This document shows, one piece after another, positions 47,520 through 56,653 of a stretch of 64,000 bases of DNA (position 1 is its first letter; every line of letters begins with the position of its first letter). Under the pieces are notes generated by a model. It made no database searches. It had not been told where the DNA came from and was given only the letters and a program-made list of their open reading frames with translations. The DNA lies in contig NZ_JAAXCY010000006.1 in assembly GCF_014230465.1 (NCBI RefSeq), positions 62,001-126,000 on the forward strand, in the 5' to 3' direction. Source of the DNA: Pseudomonas cremoris. GTDB taxonomy: Bacteria; Pseudomonadota; Gammaproteobacteria; Pseudomonadales; Pseudomonadaceae. The translations under genes and the position numbers were made by a program.

Positions 47520-47583
47520 TTTGTCCTGTTTACCATATGTGTGTGTGAAAAAAATGTGCTTCTTTTTAAAGGCAAATTCAAAA
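47520..47583. repeat. 65-bp direct repeat, copy B
   Basis: Second copy of the repeat at 47054-47118, in the same orientation, directly after the 108-residue gene and before the terminator at 47598-47633. Confidence 0.85.
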
Positions 47584-47597
47584 TGACTTTAATAATC

Positions 47598-47633
47598 TCA
47601 CCCTCGACGCCTGTAAGGCGTGAGTTCTTTTTT
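47598..47633 (+). terminator. Terminator upstream of the element's tag
   Basis: CTCA-N7-CGCCT-GTA-AGGCG-TGAG followed by TTCTTTTTTT. An interior bulge (CCCTCGA) breaks the stem. It would shield the tag gene from upstream transcription. Confidence 0.6.
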
Positions 47634-47647
47634 TCCATAAATATATG

Positions 47648-47653
47648 TATAAT
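47648..47653 (+). promoter_or_regulatory. Consensus -10 (TATAAT) of the element's tag promoter
   Basis: A perfect TATAAT 33 bp before the tag ATG, just after the terminator. The -35 region (TTCTTT near 47625) is weak. With the strong GGAGG at 47675-47679, this suggests independent expression of the cargo gene. Confidence 0.6.
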
Positions 47654-47685
47654 TCCTTTCAATAGTTAGCCATTGGAGGGTTTTT

Positions 47686-48273
47686 ATGAGTAGCGAAAGA
47701 GATAGCACTTGTTGTGCATGGGCAGAGAAAAGCCCAATGCTTCGTGCATATCATGATGTGCTATGGGCACCTCGAAATATCCCACGCTCGGATATCCTTT
47801 TTGAAATGCTCATTTTAGAAACTATGCAAAGTGGTTTGTCTTGGAGCACTGTATTAGCCAAAAAAGAAAATATTGAAAATGCCTTTTTTGGTTTTGACGC
47901 AGAACTAATGTCTACAATGTCAGATGACTATATCGAAAATACTTTGATGAAAGATGCGGGCATTATTAGAAATCGTTCAAAGCTCAATGGTGCAAGACAA
48001 AACGCCAAGGCTTGGCTTGAACTTGAAAACCCAAGAGACTTTCTTTTAAGCTTTATCGGTGGTCATCAAATAATTAACGATTGGTATTATGCTGCTGACG
48101 TTCCATCTGAAACAGAGCAGTCAATCGCAATGTCAAAGGCTCTTAAATCAAAAGGCTTTGTCCATATTGGCCCAAAAGTGGCCTATGCGTTCATGCAAGC
48201 TGCTGGTTTCGTCAACGACCACACAACGAACTGCCACCATCACCCGTTTCACCCAGAGCATCGAAAGCGTTGA
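47686..48273 (+). CDS. tag: Element-borne 3-methyladenine DNA glycosylase I (complete)
   Basis: A 195-residue Tag homologue that removes 3-methyladenine from alkylated DNA. By alignment to E. coli Tag: zinc ligands Cys10 (or Cys9), His23, His179 and Cys183 (DHTTNC); Tyr22; catalytic-pocket Glu45 and Trp53 in LETMQSGLSW. All are present. It is clearly homologous to the host tag but divergent and AT-rich, so it is not a recent copy of it. A His-rich tail (HHHPFHPEH) follows the last ligand. It is tail-to-tail with the interrupted host tag, 18 bp apart. It still carries the 11-nt GCGTTCATGCA (48187-48197) that forms the integration site in host tag. Likely role: to restore the repair activity destroyed by insertion. 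Confidence 0.93.
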   Translation: MSSERDSTCCAWAEKSPMLRAYHDVLWAPRNIPRSDILFEMLILETMQSGLSWSTVLAKKENIENAFFGFDAELMSTMSDDYIENTLMKDAGIIRNRSKLNGARQNAKAWLELENPRDFLLSFIGGHQIINDWYYAADVPSETEQSIAMSKALKSKGFVHIGPKVAYAFMQAAGFVNDHTTNCHHHPFHPEHRKR

Positions 48274-48291
48274 TCTCAACATACGAATTGA

Positions 48292-48786
48292 CTACGCCAG
48301 CATGAACGCGTAGCAAATGGTCGGTCCCACGAAGGTGAACCCGGCTTTTTTCAACGCCTTGCTCATGGCTTCAGCCTCGGGCGTAATCGCTGGCACTTCG
48401 CTGCGATCCTTGAAGTGATTGACCTTGGGCACGCCACCGACAAACGACCAGAGCAAGCCCACCGGATCTTCCAATGCCAACCAGGCCGCGGCATTGCGTC
48501 GGGTGGCGTTGAGCTTGAGACGGTTGCGCACGATGCCTGGGTCGAGCATCAGCGCTTCGATCTCGGCATCGGTCAGTCGCGCCAAGCGTTGGGCATCAAA
48601 GCCAAACAAGACCTTTCGATAATGCTCGCGTTTGCGTAAAACGGTGATCCAGGAAAGGCCCGCCTGGAACCCTTCGAGTAAAAGCAACTCGAACAAGCCC
48701 TGCGCATCGCGCAGCGGCGTTCCCCACTCCTGATCGTGATAAGCCATGTACAGCGGATCTTCAGAACACCAAAAGCAGCGTGGCAT
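48292..48786 (-). pseudogene. tag: Host tag, 5' part truncated by the element
   Basis: From ATG 48786 the first 162 codons (to the Met of CYAFM) are host tag: Cys4, Tyr16, His17, Glu38 and Trp46 line up with E. coli numbering. The frame then enters element sequence and stops after Leu-Ala (164 residues). The product lacks His171 and Cys175 of the zinc site and should be unstable or inactive. Joining it to 41304-41233 gives an intact 185-residue Tag in frame. It is divergent from glyQ, as PA0010 is from PA0009. Confidence 0.93.
48300..48304. other. Right attachment core (attR)
   Basis: GCATG, identical to 41304-41308. Element sequence (CTACGCCA) lies to its left and host tag (AACGCGTAGCA) to its right. 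The deduced host site is CCTGCATGAACGCG on the plus strand, encoding the conserved Tyr-Ala-Phe-Met-Gln-Ala of Tag. Confidence 0.8.
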
Positions 48787-48821
48787 AAGGCTCCAGGGGA
48801 TGGTGGCGCGGCCGAATCGGG

Positions 48822-48827
48822 TATACT
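48822..48827 (+). promoter_or_regulatory. Candidate -10 of the glyQS promoter
   Basis: TATACT in the 81-bp gap between host tag and glyQ, about 40 bp before the glyQ start. The -35 match is poor. Confidence 0.4.
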
Positions 48828-48867
48828 CCCGCTCTTTAAATCGCAGCCCAAGTAACAGGTGAATTTC

Positions 48868-49821
48868 GTGAGCCAGCCTACGCCAGCCGTGCGTACCTTC
48901 CAAGACTTGATCCTCGCCCTCCAGCAATACTGGGCCGAGCAAGGTTGTGTGGTACTTCAGCCCTACGATATGGAAGTAGGCGCCGGCACTTTCCACACCG
49001 CAACATTCCTGCGGGCCATCGGCCCGGAAACCTGGAACGCCGCTTATGTGCAGCCCAGTCGTCGCCCGACTGACGGCCGCTACGGCGAAAACCCGAACCG
49101 TCTGCAGCACTACTACCAGTTCCAGGTGGTATTGAAGCCGAACCCGGACAATTTCCAGGAACTGTACCTGGGCTCGCTGAAACATGTCGGCCTGGACCCG
49201 CTGGTCCACGACATCCGTTTTGTCGAAGACAACTGGGAATCGCCAACCCTCGGTGCCTGGGGCCTGGGCTGGGAAGTCTGGCTCAACGGCATGGAAGTGA
49301 CGCAGTTCACTTACTTCCAGCAAGCGGGTGGCATCGAGTGCTACCCGGTGACCGGCGAAATCACCTACGGCCTTGAGCGCCTGGCCATGTACCTGCAAGG
49401 CGTGGACTCGGTCTACGACTTGGTGTGGGCTGACGGCCCGTTCGGCAAAGTGACCTACGGCGATGTGTTCCATCAGAACGAAGTGGAGCAGTCCACCTAC
49501 AACTTCGAACACGCCAACGTCGACAAGCTGTTCGAACTGTTCGACTTCTATGAAAGCGAAGCCAAGCGCCTGATCGAACTCGACCAGCCGCTGCCGTTGC
49601 CAAGCTATGAAATGGTGTTGAAGGCCTCCCATACCTTCAACCTGCTGGACGCACGCCGGGCTATCTCGGTCACTGCGCGCCAGCAATACATCCTGCGTGT
49701 ACGCACCCTGGCGCGTTCCGTCGCCCAAGCCTACCTGCTGGCTCGCGCCAAGCTGGGCTTCCCGATGGCAACCCCGGACCTGCGTGATGAAGTGTTGGCT
49801 AAGCTGGAGGCTGCACAATGA
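48868..49821 (+). CDS. glyQ: Glycyl-tRNA synthetase alpha subunit
   Basis: A 317-residue catalytic subunit of the alpha2-beta2 bacterial glycyl-tRNA synthetase. Class II signatures include [37 protein letters not shown] and [14 protein letters not shown]. The GTG at 48868 ([11 protein letters not shown]) is preferred because AGGTGA lies 7 bp upstream; another GTG at 48859 overlaps that sequence. The stop overlaps the glyS start (ATGA). Confidence 0.96.
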   Translation: MSQPTPAVRTFQDLILALQQYWAEQGCVVLQPYDMEVGAGTFHTATFLRAIGPETWNAAYVQPSRRPTDGRYGENPNRLQHYYQFQVVLKPNPDNFQELYLGSLKHVGLDPLVHDIRFVEDNWESPTLGAWGLGWEVWLNGMEVTQFTYFQQAGGIECYPVTGEITYGLERLAMYLQGVDSVYDLVWADGPFGKVTYGDVFHQNEVEQSTYNFEHANVDKLFELFDFYESEAKRLIELDQPLPLPSYEMVLKASHTFNLLDARRAISVTARQQYILRVRTLARSVAQAYLLARAKLGFPMATPDLRDEVLAKLEAAQ

Positions 49822-51872
49822 GTGCTCAAGATTTCCTGGTTGAACTGGGCACCGAAGAGCTGCCACCCAAGGCACTCAACACCCTGGCCGATGCGTTCCT
49901 GGCCGGTATCGAGAAGGGCCTGCAAAGCGCTGGCCTGAAATTCTCCGCTAAAAAAGTCTACGCCGCGCCACGTCGCCTGGCTGTACTGCTGACCGCGCTG
50001 GAAACCCAGCAGCCGGACCGCAGCATCAACCTCGACGGGCCGCCACGCCAGGCGGCTTTCGACGCCGAAGGCAACCCGACTCAAGCCGCCCTTGGTTTTG
50101 CCAAGAAGTGTGGCGTCGAGCTGAGCGAAATAGACCAGAGCGGCCCGAAACTGCGCTTTAGCCAAGTTATCACCGGTAAGCCGACCGCCAGCCTGCTGCC
50201 GACCATCGTTGAAGATTCCCTCAATGACCTGCCGATCCCCAAGCGCATGCGCTGGGGTGCGCGCAAGGAAGAGTTCGTACGTCCAACCCAATGGCTGGTG
50301 ATGCTGCTCGGTGACCACGTCATCGACTGCACTATCCTCGCCCAGAAGGCTGGCCGTGACTCCCGTGGCCATCGTTTCCACCATCCAGAAGCGGTACGCA
50401 TCACGTCGCCGGCCAACTACGCCGCCGACCTGCGTGCTGCCTACGTGCTGGCCGACGCCAACGAGCGTCGCGAGCTGATCAGCAAGCGCACCGAAGAGCT
50501 GGCCCGCCTGCAGGAAGGCACCGCCATCGTGCCGCCAAGCCTGTTGGACGAAGTGACCGCGCTGGTTGAATGGCCGGTACCGCTGGTGTGCTCGTTCGAA
50601 GAACGTTTCCTCGACGTGCCGCAAGAAGCACTGATCACCACCATGCAGGACAACCAGAAGTACTTCTGCCTGCTGGACGTGGACGGCAAGTTGCTGCCGC
50701 GCTTCATTACCGTGGCCAACATCGAAAGCAAGGACCCGCAACAGATCATCGCCGGTAACGAGAAAGTCGTCCGCCCGCGCCTGACCGACGCCGAGTTCTT
50801 CTTCAAGCAAGACAAGAAGCAGAAGCTGGAAGACTTCAACCTGCGCCTGCAAAACGTGGTGTTCCAGGAGAAACTCGGCAGCGTCTACGACAAGGCCGTA
50901 CGGGTTTCCAAGCTGGCCGCCTACATTGCGCCGCGCATCGGCGGTGATGCTGCCTGGGCTGCGCGTGCAGGGCTGCTGTCCAAGTGCGACCTGGCCACCG
51001 AGATGGTCGGCGAATTCCCCGAAATGCAAGGCGTTGCCGGCTACTACTACGCCCTCAACGACGGCGAGCCGGACGACGTAGCCCTGGCCCTGAACGAGCA
51101 GTACATGCCGCGCGGTGCTGGCGCTGAGCTGCCAACCACCTTGACCGGTGCGGCCGTGGCCATCGCCGACAAGCTGGACACGCTGGTGGGTATCTTCGGT
51201 ATCGGCATGCTGCCTACCGGTAGCAAAGACCCGTATGCCTTGCGCCGTGCGGCCTTGGGTGTGCTGCGTATCCTGATCGACAAGAAGCTCGACCTCGACC
51301 TGACCCAGGCCGTGGTGTTCGCTGTTGGCCAGTTCGGTGCCAAGGTCAAGCAAGCCGGCCTGGCCGAGCAAGTGCTGGAGTTCGTGTTCGACCGCCTGCG
51401 TGCGCGTTACGAAGACGAAGGCGTGGACGTGTCGGTGTACCTGTCGGTACGTGCCCTGCAACCGGGCTCGGCACTGGACTTCGACCAGCGCGTACAAGCT
51501 GTACAGGCGTTCCGCAAGCTGCCGGAAGCCGATGCCCTGGCCGCCGTGAACAAGCGAGTATCGAACCTGCTGAGCAAGGCCGAAGGCCTGGGCAACGCGG
51601 AAGTCGACCCTGGCCTGTTTGCCGATGCCAAGGAGTTCTCGTTGAACTCGGCCATCGCCAAGGCAGAAAACGCGGTGAAACCGCTGATCGCCGAGCGTAA
51701 CTACGCCGAAGCCCTGGCGCGCCTGGCCACCTTGCGTGAGCCGGTGGATGCGTTCTTCGAAGCGGTGATGATCAATGCCGAAGATGCCGGCGTGCGCAAA
51801 AACCGCTACGCCATGCTGGCGCGGTTGCGTGGCCTGTTCGTCAACATCGCCGACATCTCGACGCTGAGCTGA
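49818..51872 (+). CDS. glyS: Glycyl-tRNA synthetase beta subunit
   Basis: A 684-residue partner of GlyQ needed for tRNA binding. It begins [20 protein letters not shown], has the conserved [19 protein letters not shown] and HHPEAVRI stretches, an HD-like domain, and a C-terminal anticodon-binding DALR-like helical domain. Length is normal. It is coupled to glyQ and followed after 2 bp by gmhB. Confidence 0.97.
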   Translation: MSAQDFLVELGTEELPPKALNTLADAFLAGIEKGLQSAGLKFSAKKVYAAPRRLAVLLTALETQQPDRSINLDGPPRQAAFDAEGNPTQAALGFAKKCGVELSEIDQSGPKLRFSQVITGKPTASLLPTIVEDSLNDLPIPKRMRWGARKEEFVRPTQWLVMLLGDHVIDCTILAQKAGRDSRGHRFHHPEAVRITSPANYAADLRAAYVLADANERRELISKRTEELARLQEGTAIVPPSLLDEVTALVEWPVPLVCSFEERFLDVPQEALITTMQDNQKYFCLLDVDGKLLPRFITVANIESKDPQQIIAGNEKVVRPRLTDAEFFFKQDKKQKLEDFNLRLQNVVFQEKLGSVYDKAVRVSKLAAYIAPRIGGDAAWAARAGLLSKCDLATEMVGEFPEMQGVAGYYYALNDGEPDDVALALNEQYMPRGAGAELPTTLTGAAVAIADKLDTLVGIFGIGMLPTGSKDPYALRRAALGVLRILIDKKLDLDLTQAVVFAVGQFGAKVKQAGLAEQVLEFVFDRLRARYEDEGVDVSVYLSVRALQPGSALDFDQRVQAVQAFRKLPEADALAAVNKRVSNLLSKAEGLGNAEVDPGLFADAKEFSLNSAIAKAENAVKPLIAERNYAEALARLATLREPVDAFFEAVMINAEDAGVRKNRYAMLARLRGLFVNIADISTLS

Positions 51873-51874
51873 CC

Positions 51875-52411
51875 ATGTTGAAACTGCTGATTCTCGATCG
51901 GGACGGGGTGATCAATTACGACTCCGACGCTTACATCAAGTCGGTGGAGGAGTGGGTTCCACTGCCCGGTTCGATCGAGGCCATCGCGCAGTTGAGCAAA
52001 GCCGGCTGGACGGTGGCCATCGCCACCAACCAGTCCGGCATCGCCCGTGGTTACTACGACATCGCTACCCTGGACGCCATGCACGCGCGCTTGCGCACGC
52101 TAGTGGCCGAGCAGGGCGGGGACGTAGGCCTGGTGGTGTATTGCCCGCATGGGCCGGACGAGGGCTGCGATTGCCGCAAACCCAAGCCAGGCATGTTGAA
52201 AACTATTGCAGAACATTACAAGGTGCCATTAGCTGGGCTATGGTTCGTCGGGGACAGCCTCGGTGACCTGGAAGCGGCCAAAGCCGTCGACTCTCAGCCA
52301 GTTTTGGTTAAGACCGGGAAAGGCGAAAAGACCCAGGCGAAAAACCTGCCGGTAGGCACCTTGATTTTTGACGATCTGGCGGCAGTCGCCGCAGAACTTA
52401 TCAACAACTAG
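51875..52411 (+). CDS. gmhB: D-glycero-D-manno-heptose-1,7-bisphosphate 7-phosphatase
   Basis: A 178-residue HAD phosphatase for the LPS heptose pathway. The motif LLILDRDGVINYDSDAYI carries both catalytic aspartates. The zinc-binding cysteine loop CPHGPDEGCDCRKP and GDSLGDLEAAKA are family marks. It starts 2 bp after glyS. Confidence 0.95.
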   Translation: MLKLLILDRDGVINYDSDAYIKSVEEWVPLPGSIEAIAQLSKAGWTVAIATNQSGIARGYYDIATLDAMHARLRTLVAEQGGDVGLVVYCPHGPDEGCDCRKPKPGMLKTIAEHYKVPLAGLWFVGDSLGDLEAAKAVDSQPVLVKTGKGEKTQAKNLPVGTLIFDDLAAVAAELINN

Positions 52412-52493
52412 CCGCCCTCGACTTCCTGACCAAGGACTGTTCGGGAGTGCGCTTTTAACAGGCGGGCGTTGTCCCGCAACGGTAAATGCCGCC

Positions 52494-53264
52494 ATGTCGA
52501 TTTTGCAGGCCATCAGAACCTTCTTCTTTTACCTGCTGTTGGGCACCAGTTCGTTTCTCTGGTGCACCCTGAGCTTTTTTATCGCGCCCTTCCTGCCGTT
52601 CAAGGCGCGGTATCGCTTTATCAACGTCTATTGGTGCCGCTGCGCGTTGTGGCTGACCAAGGTATTCCTTGGCATCCGCTTCGAGATCAAAGGCGCTGAA
52701 AACGTCCCAGACCAGCCCTGCGTGATTCTGTCGAACCACCAAAGCACCTGGGAGACGTTCTTCCTGTCGGCATATTTCTCACCGTTGAGCCAAGTGCTCA
52801 AGCGCGAGTTGCTATACGTGCCGTTCTTCGGCTGGGCCATGGCCATGCTGCGGCCGATCGCCATCGACCGTGACAACCCCAAGGCCGCCCTCAAACACGT
52901 GGCCAAGAAGGGCGATGAGCTGCTCAAGGATGGCGTTTGGGTGCTGATCTTCCCGGAAGGTACTCGCGTGCCCTACGGCACTGTAGGCAAGTTCTCACGC
53001 GGTGGTACTGCATTGGCAGTCAATGCCAACTTGCCGGTACTGCCGATTGCCCACAACGCTGGCAAGTTTTGGCCGAAGACCGGTTGGGCAAAACGCGAGG
53101 GCACCATCACCGTCGTCATCGGCGAACCGATGTACGCCGAAGGTGAAGGACCGCGTGCCATTGCCGCGCTGAATGACCGCGCTGCTGCGTGGAATGAAGC
53201 GCAACAGCGGGCCATGGGATCGCTGCCGCCAGAGCCGGTTGCAGTGGAGACACCGGCAGCTTGA
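52494..53264 (+). CDS. Lysophospholipid acyltransferase (PlsC-like, PA0005 type)
   Basis: A 256-residue inner-membrane 1-acylglycerol-3-phosphate acyltransferase. An N-terminal membrane segment (FFFYLLLGTSSFLWCTLSFFI) is followed by the acyltransferase motif SNHQSTWE (an HX4E variant of HX4D) and the FPEGTR motif. It makes phosphatidic acid for phospholipid synthesis. The start is the ATG encoding MSILQAIRT; a longer TTG-initiated frame overlaps gmhB and is rejected. Confidence 0.9.
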   Translation: MSILQAIRTFFFYLLLGTSSFLWCTLSFFIAPFLPFKARYRFINVYWCRCALWLTKVFLGIRFEIKGAENVPDQPCVILSNHQSTWETFFLSAYFSPLSQVLKRELLYVPFFGWAMAMLRPIAIDRDNPKAALKHVAKKGDELLKDGVWVLIFPEGTRVPYGTVGKFSRGGTALAVNANLPVLPIAHNAGKFWPKTGWAKREGTITVVIGEPMYAEGEGPRAIAALNDRAAAWNEAQQRAMGSLPPEPVAVETPAA

Positions 53265-53392
53265 GCTTCTGTGGATAACCTGTGTACGGTTTGTTGGCGA
53301 ATTGCCTTTTTTGATCCATAAGAAGCTGATTTTCTTACATATTTCTCAAGCTCATAAAATTGCGGAAAAGGTGCATAAGTTTTTCCCGCATT

Positions 53393-53424
53393 AAAAAACC
53401 GGCCCTTGTGGCCGGTTTTTTATG
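53393..53424. terminator. Bidirectional intrinsic terminator
   Basis: AAAAAACCGGCC-CTTGT-GGCCGGTTTTTT between the converging PlsC-like and histidine kinase genes. The A/T-run symmetry allows termination on both strands. Confidence 0.9.
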
Positions 53425-53446
53425 CACAGCATAAAAACGGCTGTGT

Positions 53447-55726
53447 TCAGTCCTCCAACAACGGTAAATGCAGGCTGAACGTGGTGCCTTTGCCCACTAC
53501 GCTTTCGCAACGGATTTCGCCACCGTGACGTTCTATCACCGCTTTGACCATCGTCAGTCCCAACCCCAACCCTTCACTGCCTTGGGCCGAATCAAAGCGC
53601 CGGTATTGGCTAAACAGTTCCGGCAGATCCTGCGCAGCAATCCCTGGTCCTTGGTCGCTGATACGGCAGACCAACAGACCTTGCGCGGTGTCATGACTTA
53701 GCCTGACGGTGGTACCAGAAGGTGAATACTTGATGGCGTTCTCCAGCACGTTAAACAAAGCGCGGGTAAGCAGTGACTGATCGGCGGACACCATGCCCTC
53801 GTCGGCCTCATCCAGGTCGTGGACCAAATGAATACCCTTGAGCTGAGCGATCACCGCCACTTGATCAAAAGCATCCATCACCAACATGGCGAACAAGGTG
53901 GGTTGGAATTGATAACCGTCGGCCTCGGCTTTTGCCAACTGCACAAAGGATTCGGTGAGGCTCAAGGCACGACGCACTTGTTGCTCTATTTGGGCAAAAA
54001 CGGGGGACTCACCGTTGTGCACATCCAACAGCGCGAGGATCGCCGAGTGCGGCGCCCGCAGGTCATGAGACAGGAAGCGCAGCATGGTCTCGCGGTGCTG
54101 CTGGGCGTCGCGCTCCTTGCTCAGGTCCGTCAGGCTCAGCAGCCAGCCAAGCGCTACGTCACCTTCAGCGGGTAGCAAAGGCGCCAATTCCATACGCAGG
54201 CTGCGCTGGTGGATATCTCGAAACTCAATCAGCTCCAGCGCCGAGAGTGCAGGGCGCACGCCGTTGTGCAGTGGCGGATAACCCAGGTCCGCAAGTTGCT
54301 CCAACAGGTTTTCACTGACCAGGTCATTGACGAACACTTCGCGGGCAATGCGATTGGCCAGCAGGATATTACCCTTGGGATCGGTGATCAGCGTGGCGAC
54401 CGGCAGGCACTCCAGGCCATCAGCCATAAAGCGCCGGGTATCGCGGGTGCGGCTGACCGCCTGCTCCAGCGCAAAGATACGTGCCTGCAGCACATCGCCT
54501 TTGTTAGCGGGCGCACGGCGGCGTTCGGGCAACACTTTGGGTTCGTTATCCAGGCGTGCCAGTTCCCAACCGAAGTAGGCCAGGATCACACTGAGGCGAC
54601 GCCAGTTCCAGATCAGGTAGCTGAGCAGCAACCCAATCAAGCACGCGGCAGGCGACCACCAGTGGCCTAACCGCAACAAGGTCAATGAGACGAGCAGTGC
54701 CGCGATCATGCAGCCCAAGGTCATCCATAGCGCATAGCGCGGACGATAAAGCAGCGACCCCAGCAGTAACGCCACCAAGGACGTTGCCATCACTGCGGCG
54801 AGCCATTGCGGCAGGTCAACAATGCTGCGGCCTTGCAGCAAGCCATTGAGCACATTGGCCTGGATCTCCACACCCGCCGTGTTGCCAACGGTAGAGGAAA
54901 GCGGCGTGACATAACGGTCGCCCATTCCAGAAGCCGTTGATCCCACCAGAATCAGGCGGTCACGCAGCAGCTCGGGCGGTACTTCGCCATGCAGTACGCT
55001 GGCGTAGGACACGCTGGGAAAATGGGCATGCGCTGAAATGAAAGGGATACGAATCGCATGTTCCCGGTGCCAGTGTTGAGTCATCGGTTCCAATGGCTCC
55101 CCAGGCATCTGTGCCTGCTCACCACTCATCTCGTAGGCCAACCACGCCAGTTGCGGCGCAGTGCTATTGGGTGGTCCTTCGCGTAAATACAGACTGCGCA
55201 CAACGCCATCGTTGTCCGCTTCCACGTTGATATGGCCGACCCCCTTGGCACACTTAAGCAAGGGCTGCATTTGTGCACCGGGTTGGCTGTAGCTCGCCAG
55301 GCCTTCACGTACCAGAGGCAGCAAAACGTTACCGGCGTTGCACACCGCGTCGGCCAGGCGCTTGTCGTTCGCAGGGTTGCCCGGCTCACTGAAGATGACG
55401 TCAAACAGAATACCGGCCGGCTGCGCAGCGCTCAGGCGATCAATCAGGTCAGCATGCAGGCTGCGGGGCCAGGGCCACTGGCCAAGTTTTTTAAGGCTGG
55501 GATCGTCGATAGTCACCAGCAGGATTCGCGGGTCAACCGGCAGCGGTGTCAGCCGGCGAAGGCTGTCGTACAGCGGGTTATTCAATGCCAGGCCAGGGCT
55601 CAGGGACAGGTACGCCGTGATGGGCAACAGCAACAAACCGATCCACAACCACTCGCGCACCAAGCCGTGAAACAGGCGCTGGGCATGGGTGGGTTGACGT
55701 TTCTCGGCCTTGCCCCAGAGCATCAT
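53447..55726 (-). CDS. CHASE2-domain sensor histidine kinase
   Basis: A 759-residue membrane kinase. One membrane segment (about 28-50) is followed by an extracytoplasmic CHASE2 domain (about 55-300: LLVTIDDPSLKKLGQWPWPRSLHADLIDRL...), then three membrane segments (about 310-385), a PAS-like domain (about 430-540), a dimerisation domain with the phospho-accepting His in RFLSHDLRAPHS, and an ATPase with N box NVLENAIKYSP and G boxes DQGPGIA and GLGLGLTMVKAV. FecR-like and response regulator genes adjoin it. The signal is unknown. Confidence 0.9.
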   Translation of the reverse strand: MMLWGKAEKRQPTHAQRLFHGLVREWLWIGLLLLPITAYLSLSPGLALNNPLYDSLRRLTPLPVDPRILLVTIDDPSLKKLGQWPWPRSLHADLIDRLSAAQPAGILFDVIFSEPGNPANDKRLADAVCNAGNVLLPLVREGLASYSQPGAQMQPLLKCAKGVGHINVEADNDGVVRSLYLREGPPNSTAPQLAWLAYEMSGEQAQMPGEPLEPMTQHWHREHAIRIPFISAHAHFPSVSYASVLHGEVPPELLRDRLILVGSTASGMGDRYVTPLSSTVGNTAGVEIQANVLNGLLQGRSIVDLPQWLAAVMATSLVALLLGSLLYRPRYALWMTLGCMIAALLVSLTLLRLGHWWSPAACLIGLLLSYLIWNWRRLSVILAYFGWELARLDNEPKVLPERRRAPANKGDVLQARIFALEQAVSRTRDTRRFMADGLECLPVATLITDPKGNILLANRIAREVFVNDLVSENLLEQLADLGYPPLHNGVRPALSALELIEFRDIHQRSLRMELAPLLPAEGDVALGWLLSLTDLSKERDAQQHRETMLRFLSHDLRAPHSAILALLDVHNGESPVFAQIEQQVRRALSLTESFVQLAKAEADGYQFQPTLFAMLVMDAFDQVAVIAQLKGIHLVHDLDEADEGMVSADQSLLTRALFNVLENAIKYSPSGTTVRLSHDTAQGLLVCRISDQGPGIAAQDLPELFSQYRRFDSAQGSEGLGLGLTMVKAVIERHGGEIRCESVVGKGTTFSLHLPLLED

Positions 55727-55729
55727 CGA

Positions 55730-56653
55730 TCAACGCACCTGCGTGGTGGGCGGGTAGTAGAAGATGTCATAAACCCCGGTTTCTCCTTCAAGGCCCTGTT
55801 CGTCGTAGGCCGATAAACGCACGTGATAGAACGATGCCTTGAGCCCAGTGAAGCTCATTTTTGGCGCACTGGAAAAGTTTTGCTGCTTGATGTTCATAAA
55901 GGCCTTGTCGGTGGCGACCTGGGCCCGATAACGCTGGGCACCAGGCACAGGCCGTACGTACAGACTCCAGACCGGCGCATCGCCTTTCTGACCGTCCTGA
56001 CCGATAAGCTGGGGCGCGGCGAGAAGCTCCACGGGTTTCAGGTCACCCTGTTTCTTGAACAATAGGCCATGCCTGGCATCGACTTTAACTTCACCTTCCG
56101 TCGTGGGTTTTCCAGGTTCTCGGTTCGCCGCCACCTTGCCATCCAATACTTCAAGTACCGATTGCTCATCGTCATTACGTACGCGGAAATGCGTGCCGCG
56201 TACGCCCAGTACACCCACCGGCGTCACGATCTGAAAACGGTCCACTCCCGTGGCGCGCTTGATCACATAAGCCTCGGCTTGGCCTTGTTCGAGCACGACC
56301 TGGGGGATAGATAACTTCGTTTCCAAGTGCAATCGCACCTGTGATTCAGAGGGCAGCACGACCCGCGAGCCATCCCGCAGCAGCAGGCTAACAAATGCAG
56401 ATGCCGATGTTTTCACACCTTCCTGCTCATCAATGGTCATACCTTCCACCAAAGGGCTGGTCTTGCCTCGGACATCAAGTTTCCACGCTTCCCCGCTCAG
56501 ATGCTGGACAACCGCTGGCAATGGCTGCGGGCGGCACAATAAATGATCATCGATGTAAGGCGGTCGAGCCTTGGCAGAAACGCCTGCTGCCAACATCAAC
56601 AACGAGGGGAGGGCGTGGCGTAATCGATTGGGGGAAAGGATCATGGTGCTCAT
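55730..56653 (-). CDS. FecR-domain secreted protein
   Basis: A 307-residue exported protein. A signal sequence (RLRHALPSLLMLAAGVSAKA) is followed by a FecR domain (about 75-190: TSASAFVSLLLRDGSRVVLPSESQVRL ... VTPVGVLGVRGTHFRVR), and a C-terminal fibronectin-like part (APVWSLYVRPVPGAQRYRAQVATDKAF). It ends 3 bp before the CHASE2 kinase start, so they are cotranscribed. It could be a periplasmic ligand or partner for the CHASE2 domain. ATG 56653 and ATG 56644 are both possible starts; neither has a good ribosome-binding site. Confidence 0.82.
   Translation of the reverse strand: MSTMILSPNRLRHALPSLLMLAAGVSAKARPPYIDDHLLCRPQPLPAVVQHLSGEAWKLDVRGKTSPLVEGMTIDEQEGVKTSASAFVSLLLRDGSRVVLPSESQVRLHLETKLSIPQVVLEQGQAEAYVIKRATGVDRFQIVTPVGVLGVRGTHFRVRNDDEQSVLEVLDGKVAANREPGKPTTEGEVKVDARHGLLFKKQGDLKPVELLAAPQLIGQDGQKGDAPVWSLYVRPVPGAQRYRAQVATDKAFMNIKQQNFSSAPKMSFTGLKASFYHVRLSAYDEQGLEGETGVYDIFYYPPTTQVR

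Larger units (their letters stand above)
41304..48304. mobile_element. Integrative mobilizable element inserted in tag and carrying its own tag
   Basis: A segment of about 7.0 kb bounded by GCATG cores, markedly AT-rich against GC-rich flanks, and devoid of REP repeats. Gene order from the left: large serine recombinase, candidate oriT, small accessory protein, relaxase, primase-type replication protein, coiled-coil unknown, and a complete divergent tag. It interrupts host tag after codon 162. All genes are on the plus strand. It has no ICE-type conjugation machinery, so transfer would need a helper. The pairing of target gene and cargo gene is the striking feature. Confidence 0.93.

Noticed and set aside
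48787..49875. Upstream extension of the host tag frame across glyQ
   Set aside because: The Tag homology starts exactly at Met 48786 (MPRCFWCSED); the upstream part is the complement of glyQ.
49731..51497. 588-codon open frame antisense to glyS
   Set aside because: Shadow of glyS; no motif or ribosome-binding site.
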